DNA from: Salinibacterium sp. | Lineage (GTDB): Bacteria; Actinomycetota; Actinomycetes; Actinomycetales; Microbacteriaceae | Length of the DNA stretch: 14,628 nt | Direction: 5' to 3' | Assembly (NCBI GenBank): GCA_025352485.1 | Contig: JANXTJ010000179.1 | Coordinates: forward strand, 1-14,628 | In this document: positions 6,766 to 12,296 of the stretch, in pieces | How positions within the stretch are numbered: position 1 is the stretch's first letter | Layout of the letters: every line of letters begins with the position of its first letter | Notes under the pieces: generated by a model | What the model was told of the DNA's origin: nothing | Database searches by the model: none | What the model saw: only the letters and a program-made list of their open reading frames with translations | Translations under genes and position numbers: made by a program

Positions 6766-6785
6766 ACTCGCGGCATTCCGTGAGT
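6766..6785 (+). promoter_or_regulatory. Hairpin upstream of rpmJ
   Basis: ACTCGCGG (6766-6773) pairs with CCGTGAGT (6778-6785) in an 8-bp stem with one G-U pair and a CATT loop, 27 nt before the rpmJ start. There is no T-run. It may shape the rpmJ leader or be an infA 3'-end element. The structure is visible; the function is unknown. Confidence 0.45.
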
Positions 6786-6812
6786 ACGAAGACAGCGAGT
6801 GCAAGGAAAAAA

Positions 6813-6929
6813 ATGAAGGTCAACCCCAGCGTCAAGCCCATCTGTGACCATTGCCGCGTCATTCGCCGCAACGGCAACGTCATGGTGATCTGCAAGTCCA
6901 ACCCGCGTCACAAGCAGCGCCAGGGCTAG
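6813..6929 (+). CDS. rpmJ: 50S ribosomal protein L36
   Basis: L36 is the smallest large-subunit protein and uses a zinc ribbon to hold 23S rRNA. This 38-residue ORF reads MKVNPSVKPICDHCRVIRR and ends with the family NPRHKQRQG. Zinc ligands C11, C14, C27 and H33 are all present, so this is the zinc-binding (C+) form. The spacing between the last two ligands is one residue longer than in the common 37-residue form, through an extra residue in CKSNPRH. AAGGA lies at 6803-6807. The gene is too short for many ORF callers but is unmistakable and in its usual place between infA and rpsM. Confidence 0.97.
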   Translation: MKVNPSVKPICDHCRVIRRNGNVMVICKSNPRHKQRQG

Positions 6930-6960
6930 GCACAACTCAAGAATCGAGCAGTACCAAGAA

Positions 6961-7018
6961 CCCGCGCTTCCGAGGCGGGGGACACCGAGGGTTGGAGGCC
7001 CTCGCACCGGTGCTGTCC
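6961..7018 (+). promoter_or_regulatory. Structured leader upstream of rpsM
   Basis: Several paired elements lie in the rpmJ-rpsM gap: CCCGC/GCGGG (6961-6979), a 6-bp stem CGAGGG/CCCTCG (6986-7004) and the perfect palindrome GCACCGGTGC (7004-7013). A possible closing stem is GGACA/TGTCC (6980-6984 with 7014-7018). The last two alternatives partly exclude each other. Leader control of the alpha operon is known in enterobacteria, where S4 binds upstream of rpsM. Here rpsD is absent from the operon, so the regulator, if any, is unknown. Confidence 0.45.
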
Positions 7019-7033
7019 ATCACCTCCACATGA

Positions 7034-7045
7034 CTCCATAAGGAG
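7034..7045 (+). promoter_or_regulatory. rpsM ribosome-binding site in a small hairpin
   Basis: AAGGAGA (7040-7046) is a strong Shine-Dalgarno sequence seven bases before the rpsM ATG. CTCC at 7034-7037 can pair with GGAG at 7042-7045 around an ATAA loop. A second anti-Shine-Dalgarno segment, CACCTCC, lies at 7021-7027. Either could mask the site and lower or regulate rpsM translation. Confidence 0.5.
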
Positions 7046-7052
7046 ACGAACC

Positions 7053-7433
7053 ATGGCACGTCTGGCCGGCGTCGACATCCCGCGCGATAAGCGCGTTGAG
7101 GTCGCACTGACATACATCTACGGTGTTGGCCGTACGAGGGCGCTCAAGACCCTCGCCGAGACCGAAATCAGCGGGGAGATCCGCGTCAAGGATCTGACCG
7201 ATGACCAGCTCGTCGCACTGCGCGATTACATCGAGGGCAACTACAAGGTAGAAGGTGACCTTCGTCGTGAGGTTGCCGCCGACATCCGCCGCAAGGTCGA
7301 GATTGGCAGCTATCAGGGTATTCGCCACCGTCGCGGCCTGCCCGTGCACGGGCAGCGCACCAAGACCAACGCTCGCACCCGCAAGGGCCCGAAGCGCACT
7401 GTTGCCGGCAAGAAGAAGGCGGGACGTAAGTAA
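7053..7433 (+). CDS. rpsM: 30S ribosomal protein S13
   Basis: S13 is in the small-subunit head, forms bridges with L5 and the central protuberance, and its C-terminal tail touches P-site tRNA. The 126-residue protein begins MARLAGVDIPRDKRVEVALT. It has the helix-two-turn-helix segment YIYGVGRTRALKTLAE and the signature YQGIRHRRGLPVHGQRTKTN. It ends in a basic tail (KGPKRTVAGKKKAGRK). The start has a strong ribosome-binding site. The TAA overlaps the rpsK ATG as TAATG. It opens the alpha-operon core here. Confidence 0.98.
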   Translation: MARLAGVDIPRDKRVEVALTYIYGVGRTRALKTLAETEISGEIRVKDLTDDQLVALRDYIEGNYKVEGDLRREVAADIRRKVEIGSYQGIRHRRGLPVHGQRTKTNARTRKGPKRTVAGKKKAGRK

Positions 7434-7831
7434 TGGCTGCACCGAAGGCCGCAGCGCGCAAGCCGCGTCGCAAGGAAAAGAAGAACATCGCGTTGGGTCA
7501 GGCCCACATCAAGTCGACCTTCAACAACACGATCGTTTCGATCACCGACCCCAGCGGGGCCGTCATCAGCTGGGCCTCTTCTGGCGCTGTTGGCTTCAAG
7601 GGCTCGCGCAAGTCGACGCCGTTCGCCGCTCAGCTGGCCGCGGAATCCGCTGCTCGCCAGGCGCAGGAGCACGGCATGAAGAAGGTCGACGTGTTCGTCA
7701 AGGGACCAGGATCTGGTCGCGAGACGGCGATCCGCTCCCTCCAGGCCGCTGGCCTCGAGGTCGGCTCGATCAACGATGTCACTCCGCAGGCGCACAACGG
7801 GTGCCGCCCGCCGAAGCGTCGCCGCGTCTAA
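7433..7831 (+). CDS. rpsK: 30S ribosomal protein S11
   Basis: S11 lies in the small-subunit platform near the E site and the mRNA exit. The 132-residue product has a basic N-terminal tail (APKAAARKPRRKEKKNIALG). It then has AHIKSTFNNTIVSITDPSGAV, the GFKGSRKSTPFAAQLAAE segment and the C-terminal signature DVTPQAHNGCRPPKRRRV. The start overlaps the rpsM stop by one base, indicating coupled translation. rpsD normally follows rpsK in many bacteria, but here the next gene is rpoA after a 174-nt structured gap. Confidence 0.98.
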   Translation: MAAPKAAARKPRRKEKKNIALGQAHIKSTFNNTIVSITDPSGAVISWASSGAVGFKGSRKSTPFAAQLAAESAARQAQEHGMKKVDVFVKGPGSGRETAIRSLQAAGLEVGSINDVTPQAHNGCRPPKRRRV

Positions 7832-7839
7832 ACCAATTG

Positions 7840-7881
7840 GCGGTCGGCCACGCTTGCGCTTCGCGCCGGGCGGCCGACCGC
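7840..7881 (+). promoter_or_regulatory. Long two-tier hairpin after rpsK
   Basis: GCGGTCGGCC (7840-7849) and GGCCGACCGC (7872-7881) form a perfect 10-bp stem. Its loop holds a smaller GCGC/GCGC stem (7856-7866). A third stem, GGGC/GCCC, follows at 7886-7897, then TTTT at 7909-7912. This may be an attenuator between S11 and the RNA polymerase alpha subunit, a processing site, or a weak terminator. Its position coincides with the slot where rpsD is found in other genomes. Confidence 0.6.
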
Positions 7882-7965
7882 TGATGGGCTCAGGCCCGAC
7901 AGCTCGCGTTTTACCCATTCAAATGAAAACTCAATAGAACGACGGGCCCGCCACTCGTCGCATTC

Positions 7966-7987
7966 AGGTGTCAAATAGCAGACACCT
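7966..7987 (+). promoter_or_regulatory. Hairpin just upstream of the rpoA ribosome-binding site
   Basis: AGGTGTC (7966-7972) pairs perfectly with GACACCT (7981-7987) around an eight-base AAATAGCA loop. It ends 18 nt before the rpoA GTG and 7 nt before the AGGA core of the ribosome-binding site. The structure could protect the rpoA mRNA 5' end or take part in translational control. Confidence 0.5.
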
Positions 7988-8005
7988 CGCCGAAAGGAAA
8001 CATCA

Positions 8006-9004
8006 GTGCTCATCGCACAGCGCCCCACTCTTGCCGAAGAGAACATCTCCGAATTCCGTTCACGGTTCGTCATCGAGCCGCTGGAACCCGGTTTCGGGTA
8101 CACCCTCGGAAACTCCCTGCGCCGCACCCTGCTGTCCTCGATTCCCGGCGCTGCCGTGACGAGCATCCGCATTGACGGCGTGCTGCACGAGTTCAGCACC
8201 GTTGCCGGTGTCAAGGAAGACGTCACCGAGGTCATCCTGAACATCAAGAACCTCGTGGTCTCGAGCGAGCACGACGAGCCCATCACCGCATACCTGCGCA
8301 AGCAGGGCGCCGGTGAGGTCACAGCAGCAGACATCTCCGCGCCTGCCGGTGTCGAGATCCATAACCCTGACCTCGTCATCGCGACTCTCAACGACAAGGC
8401 CAAGTTCGAACTCGAACTGACCATCGAGCGTGGCCGTGGCTACGTCTCGGCGACGCAGAACCGCAGCGAGTTCAGCGAAGCTGGTCAGATCCCGATCGAC
8501 TCGATCTACTCTCCCGTGTTGAAGGTCACCTACCGCGTCGAGGCGACTCGTGCCGGTGAGCGCACCGACTTCGACCGCCTGGTCGTCGATGTGGAGACGA
8601 AGAACGCGATCACCCCGCGTGACGCCGTCGCATCCGCCGGTCGTACCCTCACCGAGCTGTTCGGTCTCGCACGCGAGCTCAACACCGCCGCAGAGGGCAT
8701 CGAGATCGGCCCGGCTCCCGTCGACGCTGTGCTCTCCAGCGAACTGTCGATGCCGATCGAAGACCTCGACCTCAGCGTGCGTAGCTACAACTGCCTCAAG
8801 CGCGAGGGCATCAACACCGTGAGCGAGCTCGTGGCGCTGTCGGAAACCCAGCTGATGAACATCCGCAACTTCGGGCAGAAGTCGGTCGACGAGGTCAAGG
8901 ACAAGCTCGTCGAGATGGGGCTGTCGCTCAAAGACAGCGTGCCCGGATTTGACGGCGCCCACTTCTATGGCGGCTACGACGACGAAGAAACACCCAACGC
9001 CTAG
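8006..9004 (+). CDS. rpoA: DNA-directed RNA polymerase subunit alpha
   Basis: RpoA dimerises to nucleate RNA polymerase assembly, and its C-terminal domain binds UP-element DNA and regulators. The 332-residue protein starts MLIAQRPTLAEENISEFRSR. The assembly region GFGYTLGNSLRRTLLSSIPG is at about residues 29-48. A linker near 230-245 leads to the C-terminal domain. That domain includes LSVRSYNCLKREGINTVSEL, where R259 matches the DNA-contacting arginine R265 of E. coli, and IRNFGQKSVDEVKDKL. The tail is acidic (YDDEETPNA). The GTG start has AGGA at 7995-7998. rplQ follows after 39 nt. Identity and length are standard. Confidence 0.98.
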   Translation: MLIAQRPTLAEENISEFRSRFVIEPLEPGFGYTLGNSLRRTLLSSIPGAAVTSIRIDGVLHEFSTVAGVKEDVTEVILNIKNLVVSSEHDEPITAYLRKQGAGEVTAADISAPAGVEIHNPDLVIATLNDKAKFELELTIERGRGYVSATQNRSEFSEAGQIPIDSIYSPVLKVTYRVEATRAGERTDFDRLVVDVETKNAITPRDAVASAGRTLTELFGLARELNTAAEGIEIGPAPVDAVLSSELSMPIEDLDLSVRSYNCLKREGINTVSELVALSETQLMNIRNFGQKSVDEVKDKLVEMGLSLKDSVPGFDGAHFYGGYDDEETPNA

Positions 9005-9043
9005 GCCTTAGCCTCGACGTTCTAGTTACGGAGAAACAACACA

Positions 9044-9616
9044 ATGCCTACACCCACCAAGGGACCCCGCCTCGGCGGTGGACCGGCGCATGAGCGCCTC
9101 ATGCTCGCGAACCTCGCAGCTGCCCTGTTCACCCACAAGAGCATCAAGACGACGGAGACCAAGGCCAAGCGCCTGCGTCCCGTCGCCGAACGACTGATCA
9201 CGTTCGCCAAGAAGGGCGACCTGCACAGCCGTCGTCGTGCCCTGGCGATCATCGGAGACAAGAGCGTCATCCACGAACTCTTCACAGAGATTGCGCCGCT
9301 CGTCGAGCACCGTGAGGGCGGTTACACCCGCATCACGAAGCTCGGCTTCCGCAAGGGCGACAACGCGTCGATGGTGCAGATCGAGCTCGTGCTTGAGCCC
9401 GTGAACCCGAAGCCGCAGTCGGCTAAGAAGGCTGCTGCAGCAGCGGCTGCCTCGAACCCTGCTGCTGCGCCGGTCGCCGAGGCACCCGTCGCCGAGGCAG
9501 AGCCCGAAGCGGTCGAGCCGGACGTTGCTGGGGCCGACGCTGTCGACGCCGAAGCCGCCACGGCCGAGATCGCCGCGGACAGCGCAGAGACGCCTGCCGA
9601 AGACGTAGCCAAGTAG
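9044..9616 (+). CDS. rplQ: 50S ribosomal protein L17 with Ala/Glu-rich C-terminal extension
   Basis: L17 lies near the polypeptide tunnel exit on the large subunit. The core (residues 1 to about 120) begins MPTPTKGPRLGGGPAHERLM. It has the LFTHKSIKTTETKAKRLRP and TRITKLGFRKGDNASMVQIE signatures. About 70 further residues form a low-complexity tail rich in Ala, Glu, Val and Pro, ending AEDVAK. The full 190 residues exceed the usual length. GGAG at 9030-9033 precedes the ATG. A strong terminator begins 16 nt after the stop, so this gene closes the alpha operon. The tail uses the same high-GC codons as the core, and there is no sign of a frameshift. Confidence 0.97.
   Translation: MPTPTKGPRLGGGPAHERLMLANLAAALFTHKSIKTTETKAKRLRPVAERLITFAKKGDLHSRRRALAIIGDKSVIHELFTEIAPLVEHREGGYTRITKLGFRKGDNASMVQIELVLEPVNPKPQSAKKAAAAAAASNPAAAPVAEAPVAEAEPEAVEPDVAGADAVDAEAATAEIAADSAETPAEDVAK
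9431..9444 (+). repeat. 14-base palindrome in the rplQ tail
   Basis: GCTGCTGCAGCAGC is a perfect 14-base palindrome encoding part of an alanine run in the L17 tail. A 12-base direct repeat (GTCGCCGAGGCA at 9473-9484 and 9488-9499, period 15) follows in the same tail and encodes repeated VAEA. Both look like by-products of low-complexity coding rather than sites. Confidence 0.7.
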
Positions 9617-9631
9617 CTCGTAATGCACGGA

Positions 9632-9665
9632 TAAGGCCTCGCCCTCGGGCGGGGCCTTACTGTTT
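9632..9665 (+). terminator. Intrinsic terminator of the alpha operon
   Basis: Bases 9632-9643 pair with 9648-9659 in a 12-bp GC-rich stem (one G-U pair) with a CTCG loop. The outer arms are TAAGGCC and GGCCTTA. CTGTTT follows at 9660-9665. It begins 16 nt after the rplQ stop. This is the best canonical terminator in the window. Confidence 0.88.
9658..9663 (+). promoter_or_regulatory. Possible -10 box for a leaderless acetyltransferase gene
   Basis: TACTGT fits the actinobacterial TAnnnT -10 pattern and would place a transcription start about 7-8 nt downstream, at the ATG at 9671. It overlaps the right arm and T-run of the upstream terminator. No -35 match is seen, and no Shine-Dalgarno sequence precedes the ATG. 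Confidence 0.35.
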
Positions 9666-9670
9666 AAGCC

Positions 9671-10693
9671 ATGATCTCCCCACTGGCCGAGCGAGTGAAT
9701 GCGTCGGCCGACCTCGCCATACCCGCCGACTCGCCCGGGCTGTCGTGGCGGCACGCCCGACTCCGCGACCTCGATGCGATCCTCGATTGCGAGATCGAGA
9801 TCGGCACCCACGACCACCCGCACCACGTCGTCACCCGTGACGAGCTCGTCGGCGGATTCGAGCGCAGCTATGTCGACATCGCGACAGACACGATCGTCGC
9901 GCTCGGGCCCACCGGTGTCGTGTTGGGCTGGGGCATCGTCGCCATGCCGCCGGAGCCAGAGACGATCGTGCGATCGATACTCGGCGGCGGGGTGCGCCCG
10001 TCGGCACGCGGCCGGGGCATTGGGCGGCAGCTGCTCGCTTGGCAGCAGGGTCGCGGGATGCAGCAGCTGGCGTCATCCGATAGCACACTGCCAGGCTGGC
10101 TGATCGCCGTCGCCCCGGAGGCCGCACACTCTGCGCCTCGGCTTTTCGAGCGTCGGGGCCTCACAATTGCCCGAACCTTCCTGATCCTGCGCCGCGAGCT
10201 GAGCCAGCCGATCGCCGACTCGATCGCCGACGCTTCTGTGCGCGTCGAGGCGTTCACGGCGAGGTGGTCAGCTGCCACCCACGCCGCCAAGGATGACGCC
10301 TTCAGGGACCACTGGGGAAGCCAGCCGGGCACCGACGAGCAGTGGAACTCTTTCATCGGTAGGAGCAACGCGAGACCAGAACTCTCGTTCCTAGCGATCG
10401 GTCGCGATGCCCACGGCACTGATGAGGTGGCGGGGTTTTTGCTCGTGTCGGTCGACGAGAGCAACGCGCATTCCGGGGGCTACATCGAACTCGTGGGCGT
10501 GACGCGCGCCTGGCGCAAGCGCGGCATCGCGGCAGCCCTGATGGCCGCCAGTATGCGGGCAATGGCGGCGGTCGGGCTGCGCGAGGTGGTGCTCGAGGTG
10601 GATGCGACAAACCCGTCCGGCGCGCTGGGGCTCTACCGTGGTCTCGGTTTTGCCCCGGCCGGCCGCAGCGACTGGTTTACCCGAGTTTTCTGA
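9671..10693 (+). CDS. Tandem-GNAT acetyltransferase
   Basis: The 340-residue product appears to hold two GNAT folds, as in mycothiol synthase (MshD) and related acetyl-CoA-dependent acetyltransferases. The N-terminal domain has the acetyl-CoA loop SARGRGIGRQLL (about 111-122) and the closing PRLFERRGL (146-154). The C-terminal domain has VGVTRAWRKRGIAAALM (275-291) and LEVDATNPSGALGLYRGLGF (308-327). A DHWG motif (213-216) lies between them and is common in double-GNAT proteins. No transmembrane or signal segment is seen. I do not call it mshD: the context is not thiol metabolism and the substrate cannot be read. The ATG at 9671 lacks a ribosome-binding site; GTG at 9695 is an in-frame alternative. 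Confidence 0.85.
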   Translation: MISPLAERVNASADLAIPADSPGLSWRHARLRDLDAILDCEIEIGTHDHPHHVVTRDELVGGFERSYVDIATDTIVALGPTGVVLGWGIVAMPPEPETIVRSILGGGVRPSARGRGIGRQLLAWQQGRGMQQLASSDSTLPGWLIAVAPEAAHSAPRLFERRGLTIARTFLILRRELSQPIADSIADASVRVEAFTARWSAATHAAKDDAFRDHWGSQPGTDEQWNSFIGRSNARPELSFLAIGRDAHGTDEVAGFLLVSVDESNAHSGGYIELVGVTRAWRKRGIAAALMAASMRAMAAVGLREVVLEVDATNPSGALGLYRGLGFAPAGRSDWFTRVF

Positions 10694-10719
10694 CGAGCAC
10701 CCCGGCCCGGGCCTTCGCC

Positions 10720-10725
10720 TACAAT
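10720..10725 (+). promoter_or_regulatory. -10 box of a probable leaderless truA promoter
   Basis: TACAAT, a near-ideal -10 hexamer, is followed by six bases and then the truA GTG at 10732. That puts the expected transcription start on the first base of the start codon. No Shine-Dalgarno sequence precedes the GTG. No -35 with good spacing is visible. Confidence 0.6.
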
Positions 10726-10731
10726 CACAGC

Positions 10732-11652
10732 GTGGCTGAGCAGACGGAACACCCCGACGGCACCGTGACGCGCCTGCGGCTCGACATCGCCTACGAGGGC
10801 ACGACCTTTCAGGGCTGGGCGAAGCAGCCCGGCATCAGAACGGTGCAGGGCGAGCTCGAGGCCGCGCTCGCGACGGTGTTCAATCGGTATCCGCCGCACC
10901 CGACCGTCAGCGTTGCCGGGCGCACGGATGCCGGTGTGCACGCCACCGGCCAGGTCGCGCATCTCGACCTCACGCCGGCCCAACTGAAGCACATCACCGA
11001 GCCGCACGGCCGGGGGGCACGGCGCATGGAGCCGGGGCCCGCCATCGCCAAACGGCTCAACGGTATCGCTGGCCTCAGGAGCGACATCCACGTCTCGGGT
11101 GCCAGCATCGCGCCGCCCGGCTTCGACGCGCGGTTCTCTTCGATATTTCGACGCTACGAATTTCGCATCGCGGACTCCGGGGCCGCTCGCAACCCGCTGC
11201 TGCGCCATCACACCGTGTGGTACCCCGCACGCCTCGACCTCGATGCCATGAATGTCGCGGCGCGCGAACTGCTCGGGCTGCATGACTGGGCGGCATACTG
11301 CCGGCCGCGGGAGCGGGCATCCACGATTCGTGAGCTGCAGGAGTTCCAATGGCAGCGCGATGCCACCGGTGTACTCCTGGCGCGCCTGCAGGCCGACGCT
11401 TTCTGCCACTCAATGGTCAGGGCTCTCGTCGGGGCTACCGTGTCGGTGGGGGAGGGCAAGCTGGGGGGCGATCGGCTGGCCCATATCCGGGATGCCGCCG
11501 AGCGCACAAGTGATTTCAAAGTGATGCCGGCCCACGGCCTCACCCTCGTCGAGGTGGGGTATCCGCCCGACGCGGATCTCGCGGCTCGCGCCGAACGCAC
11601 CAGGGCTCGGCGCGATCAGGCCCACCCGCCGACCGCTCATTTGACCGAATAG
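10732..11652 (+). CDS. truA: tRNA pseudouridine(38-40) synthase TruA
   Basis: TruA converts uridines 38-40 in the anticodon arm of many tRNAs to pseudouridine. The catalytic aspartate is D66 in the motif VAGRTDAGVHA. Other family segments are IAYEGTTFQGWAKQPGIRTV near the N-terminus, FDARFSSIFRRYEFRI and FCHSMVRALVGATVSVGEGK. At 306 residues it is longer than the E. coli type. The surplus includes an inserted segment before the second domain (HITEPHGRGARRMEPGP) and a basic C-terminal tail. The GTG start follows a -10 box and no ribosome-binding site. truA downstream of rplQ is a common actinobacterial arrangement; here the acetyltransferase gene intervenes. Confidence 0.96.
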   Translation: MAEQTEHPDGTVTRLRLDIAYEGTTFQGWAKQPGIRTVQGELEAALATVFNRYPPHPTVSVAGRTDAGVHATGQVAHLDLTPAQLKHITEPHGRGARRMEPGPAIAKRLNGIAGLRSDIHVSGASIAPPGFDARFSSIFRRYEFRIADSGAARNPLLRHHTVWYPARLDLDAMNVAARELLGLHDWAAYCRPRERASTIRELQEFQWQRDATGVLLARLQADAFCHSMVRALVGATVSVGEGKLGGDRLAHIRDAAERTSDFKVMPAHGLTLVEVGYPPDADLAARAERTRARRDQAHPPTAHLTE

Positions 11653-11670
11653 CCGCGCGTCGCTTACAGT
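11641..11670 (+). promoter_or_regulatory. Promoter for rplM-rpsI overlapping the end of truA
   Basis: TTGACC (11641-11646) lies inside the last codons of truA and TACAGT (11665-11670) lies 18 bases downstream. Both match the housekeeping promoter consensus well. Transcription should start near 11677, giving a leader of about 138 nt before rplM. This is the best two-box promoter in the window. Confidence 0.7.
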
Positions 11671-11678
11671 TGACCCTT

Positions 11679-11706
11679 GGTGCCTGCGCTCTTCGGAGTG
11701 TGCACC
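11679..11706 (+). promoter_or_regulatory. UUCG-capped hairpin at the 5' end of the rplM leader
   Basis: GGTGC (11679-11683) pairs with GCACC (11702-11706). After a two-base bulge, GCGCTC (11686-11691) pairs with GAGTGT (11696-11701, two G-U pairs) around a TTCG loop. The closing C-G pair makes it a stable cUUCGg tetraloop. Smaller stems follow (GCCC/GGGC at 11716-11729 and GGTC/GACC at 11739-11749). It sits almost at the predicted transcript start. L13 leaders with autoregulatory roles are known in other phyla; no link is shown here. Confidence 0.5.
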
Positions 11707-11814
11707 CGATCATGAGCCCTCCATTGGGCGCGTTCCCCGGTCATCGACCAGAGAATTCGCCGCCGGAGCGGGATTCACGAACTCCTCAATCGATCAGAAG
11801 AAAGCAGCACTACT

Positions 11815-12261
11815 GTGACGCGTACTTTTTCCCCCAAGCCCGAAGATGTCCAGCGCGACTGGGTCATCATCGATGCAACCGACATCGTGCTCGGCCGTCT
11901 GGCGAGCCACGTCGCCATCCTGCTCCGCGGCAAGCACAAGGCGACTTTCGCCCCGCACATGGACATGGGTGACTTCGTCATCATCATCAACGCCGAGAAG
12001 GTCGCTCTGACCGGTTCGAAGCTCGCGCAGAAGATCTACTACAGCCACTCCGGCTACCCGGGCGGGCTCAGCGCAACCACCTACGCCCAGCAGCTCGAGA
12101 AGCACCCGACCCGCGCGGTCGAGAAGGCCGTGCGCGGCATGCTCCCAAAGAACTCGATCGGTCGTGCCCAGCTCACCAAGCTCAAGGTCTACGCCGGAGC
12201 CGAGCACCCGCACGCGGCGCAGCAGCCCACGCCGTACACCCTTTCCCAGGTCGCCCAGTAG
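11815..12261 (+). CDS. rplM: 50S ribosomal protein L13
   Basis: L13 is an early large-subunit assembly protein that binds 23S rRNA. The 148-residue product has the family length and the N-terminal TFSPKPEDVQRDWVIIDATD. It also has VLGRLASHVAILLRGKHKATFAP, the GDFVIIINAEKVALTG strand and the signature AVRGMLPKN. The GTG at 11815 gives an N-terminus matching actinobacterial L13. The upstream purine stretch AGAAGAAAG (11796-11804) is a weak ribosome-binding site. rpsI follows after 35 nt, the standard rplM-rpsI pair. Confidence 0.97.
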   Translation: MTRTFSPKPEDVQRDWVIIDATDIVLGRLASHVAILLRGKHKATFAPHMDMGDFVIIINAEKVALTGSKLAQKIYYSHSGYPGGLSATTYAQQLEKHPTRAVEKAVRGMLPKNSIGRAQLTKLKVYAGAEHPHAAQQPTPYTLSQVAQ

Positions 12262-12296
12262 CCCGCGGCTGCTGAAGAAAATAAGGACTCACTACA

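Noticed and set aside
7030..7041. Three-codon leader peptide before rpsM
   Set aside because: There is no ribosome-binding site for it and the peptide is too short to judge; it is mentioned only within the leader finding.
7910..7945. Promoter for rpoA (TTTACC with AATAGA)
   Set aside because: The -10 does not fit TAnnnT at any good spacing.
8060..8962. 300-codon open frame antisense to rpoA
   Set aside because: It lies entirely opposite a certain gene, has no recognisable domain, and is the usual product of high-GC codon bias in the complementary frame.
9026..9826. 266-codon antisense frame spanning rplQ, the terminator and the acetyltransferase start
   Set aside because: It crosses a real terminator and two real genes, and its protein shows no family feature.
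9671..10693. Calling the tandem GNAT mycothiol synthase (mshD)
   Set aside because: The double-GNAT layout fits, but the substrate-specific residues cannot be judged by eye and the neighbourhood gives no support.
11670..11972. 100-codon open frame across the rplM leader
   Set aside because: It overlaps rplM in another frame, its protein is arginine/proline-rich without motifs, and the region is better explained as a promoter and leader.
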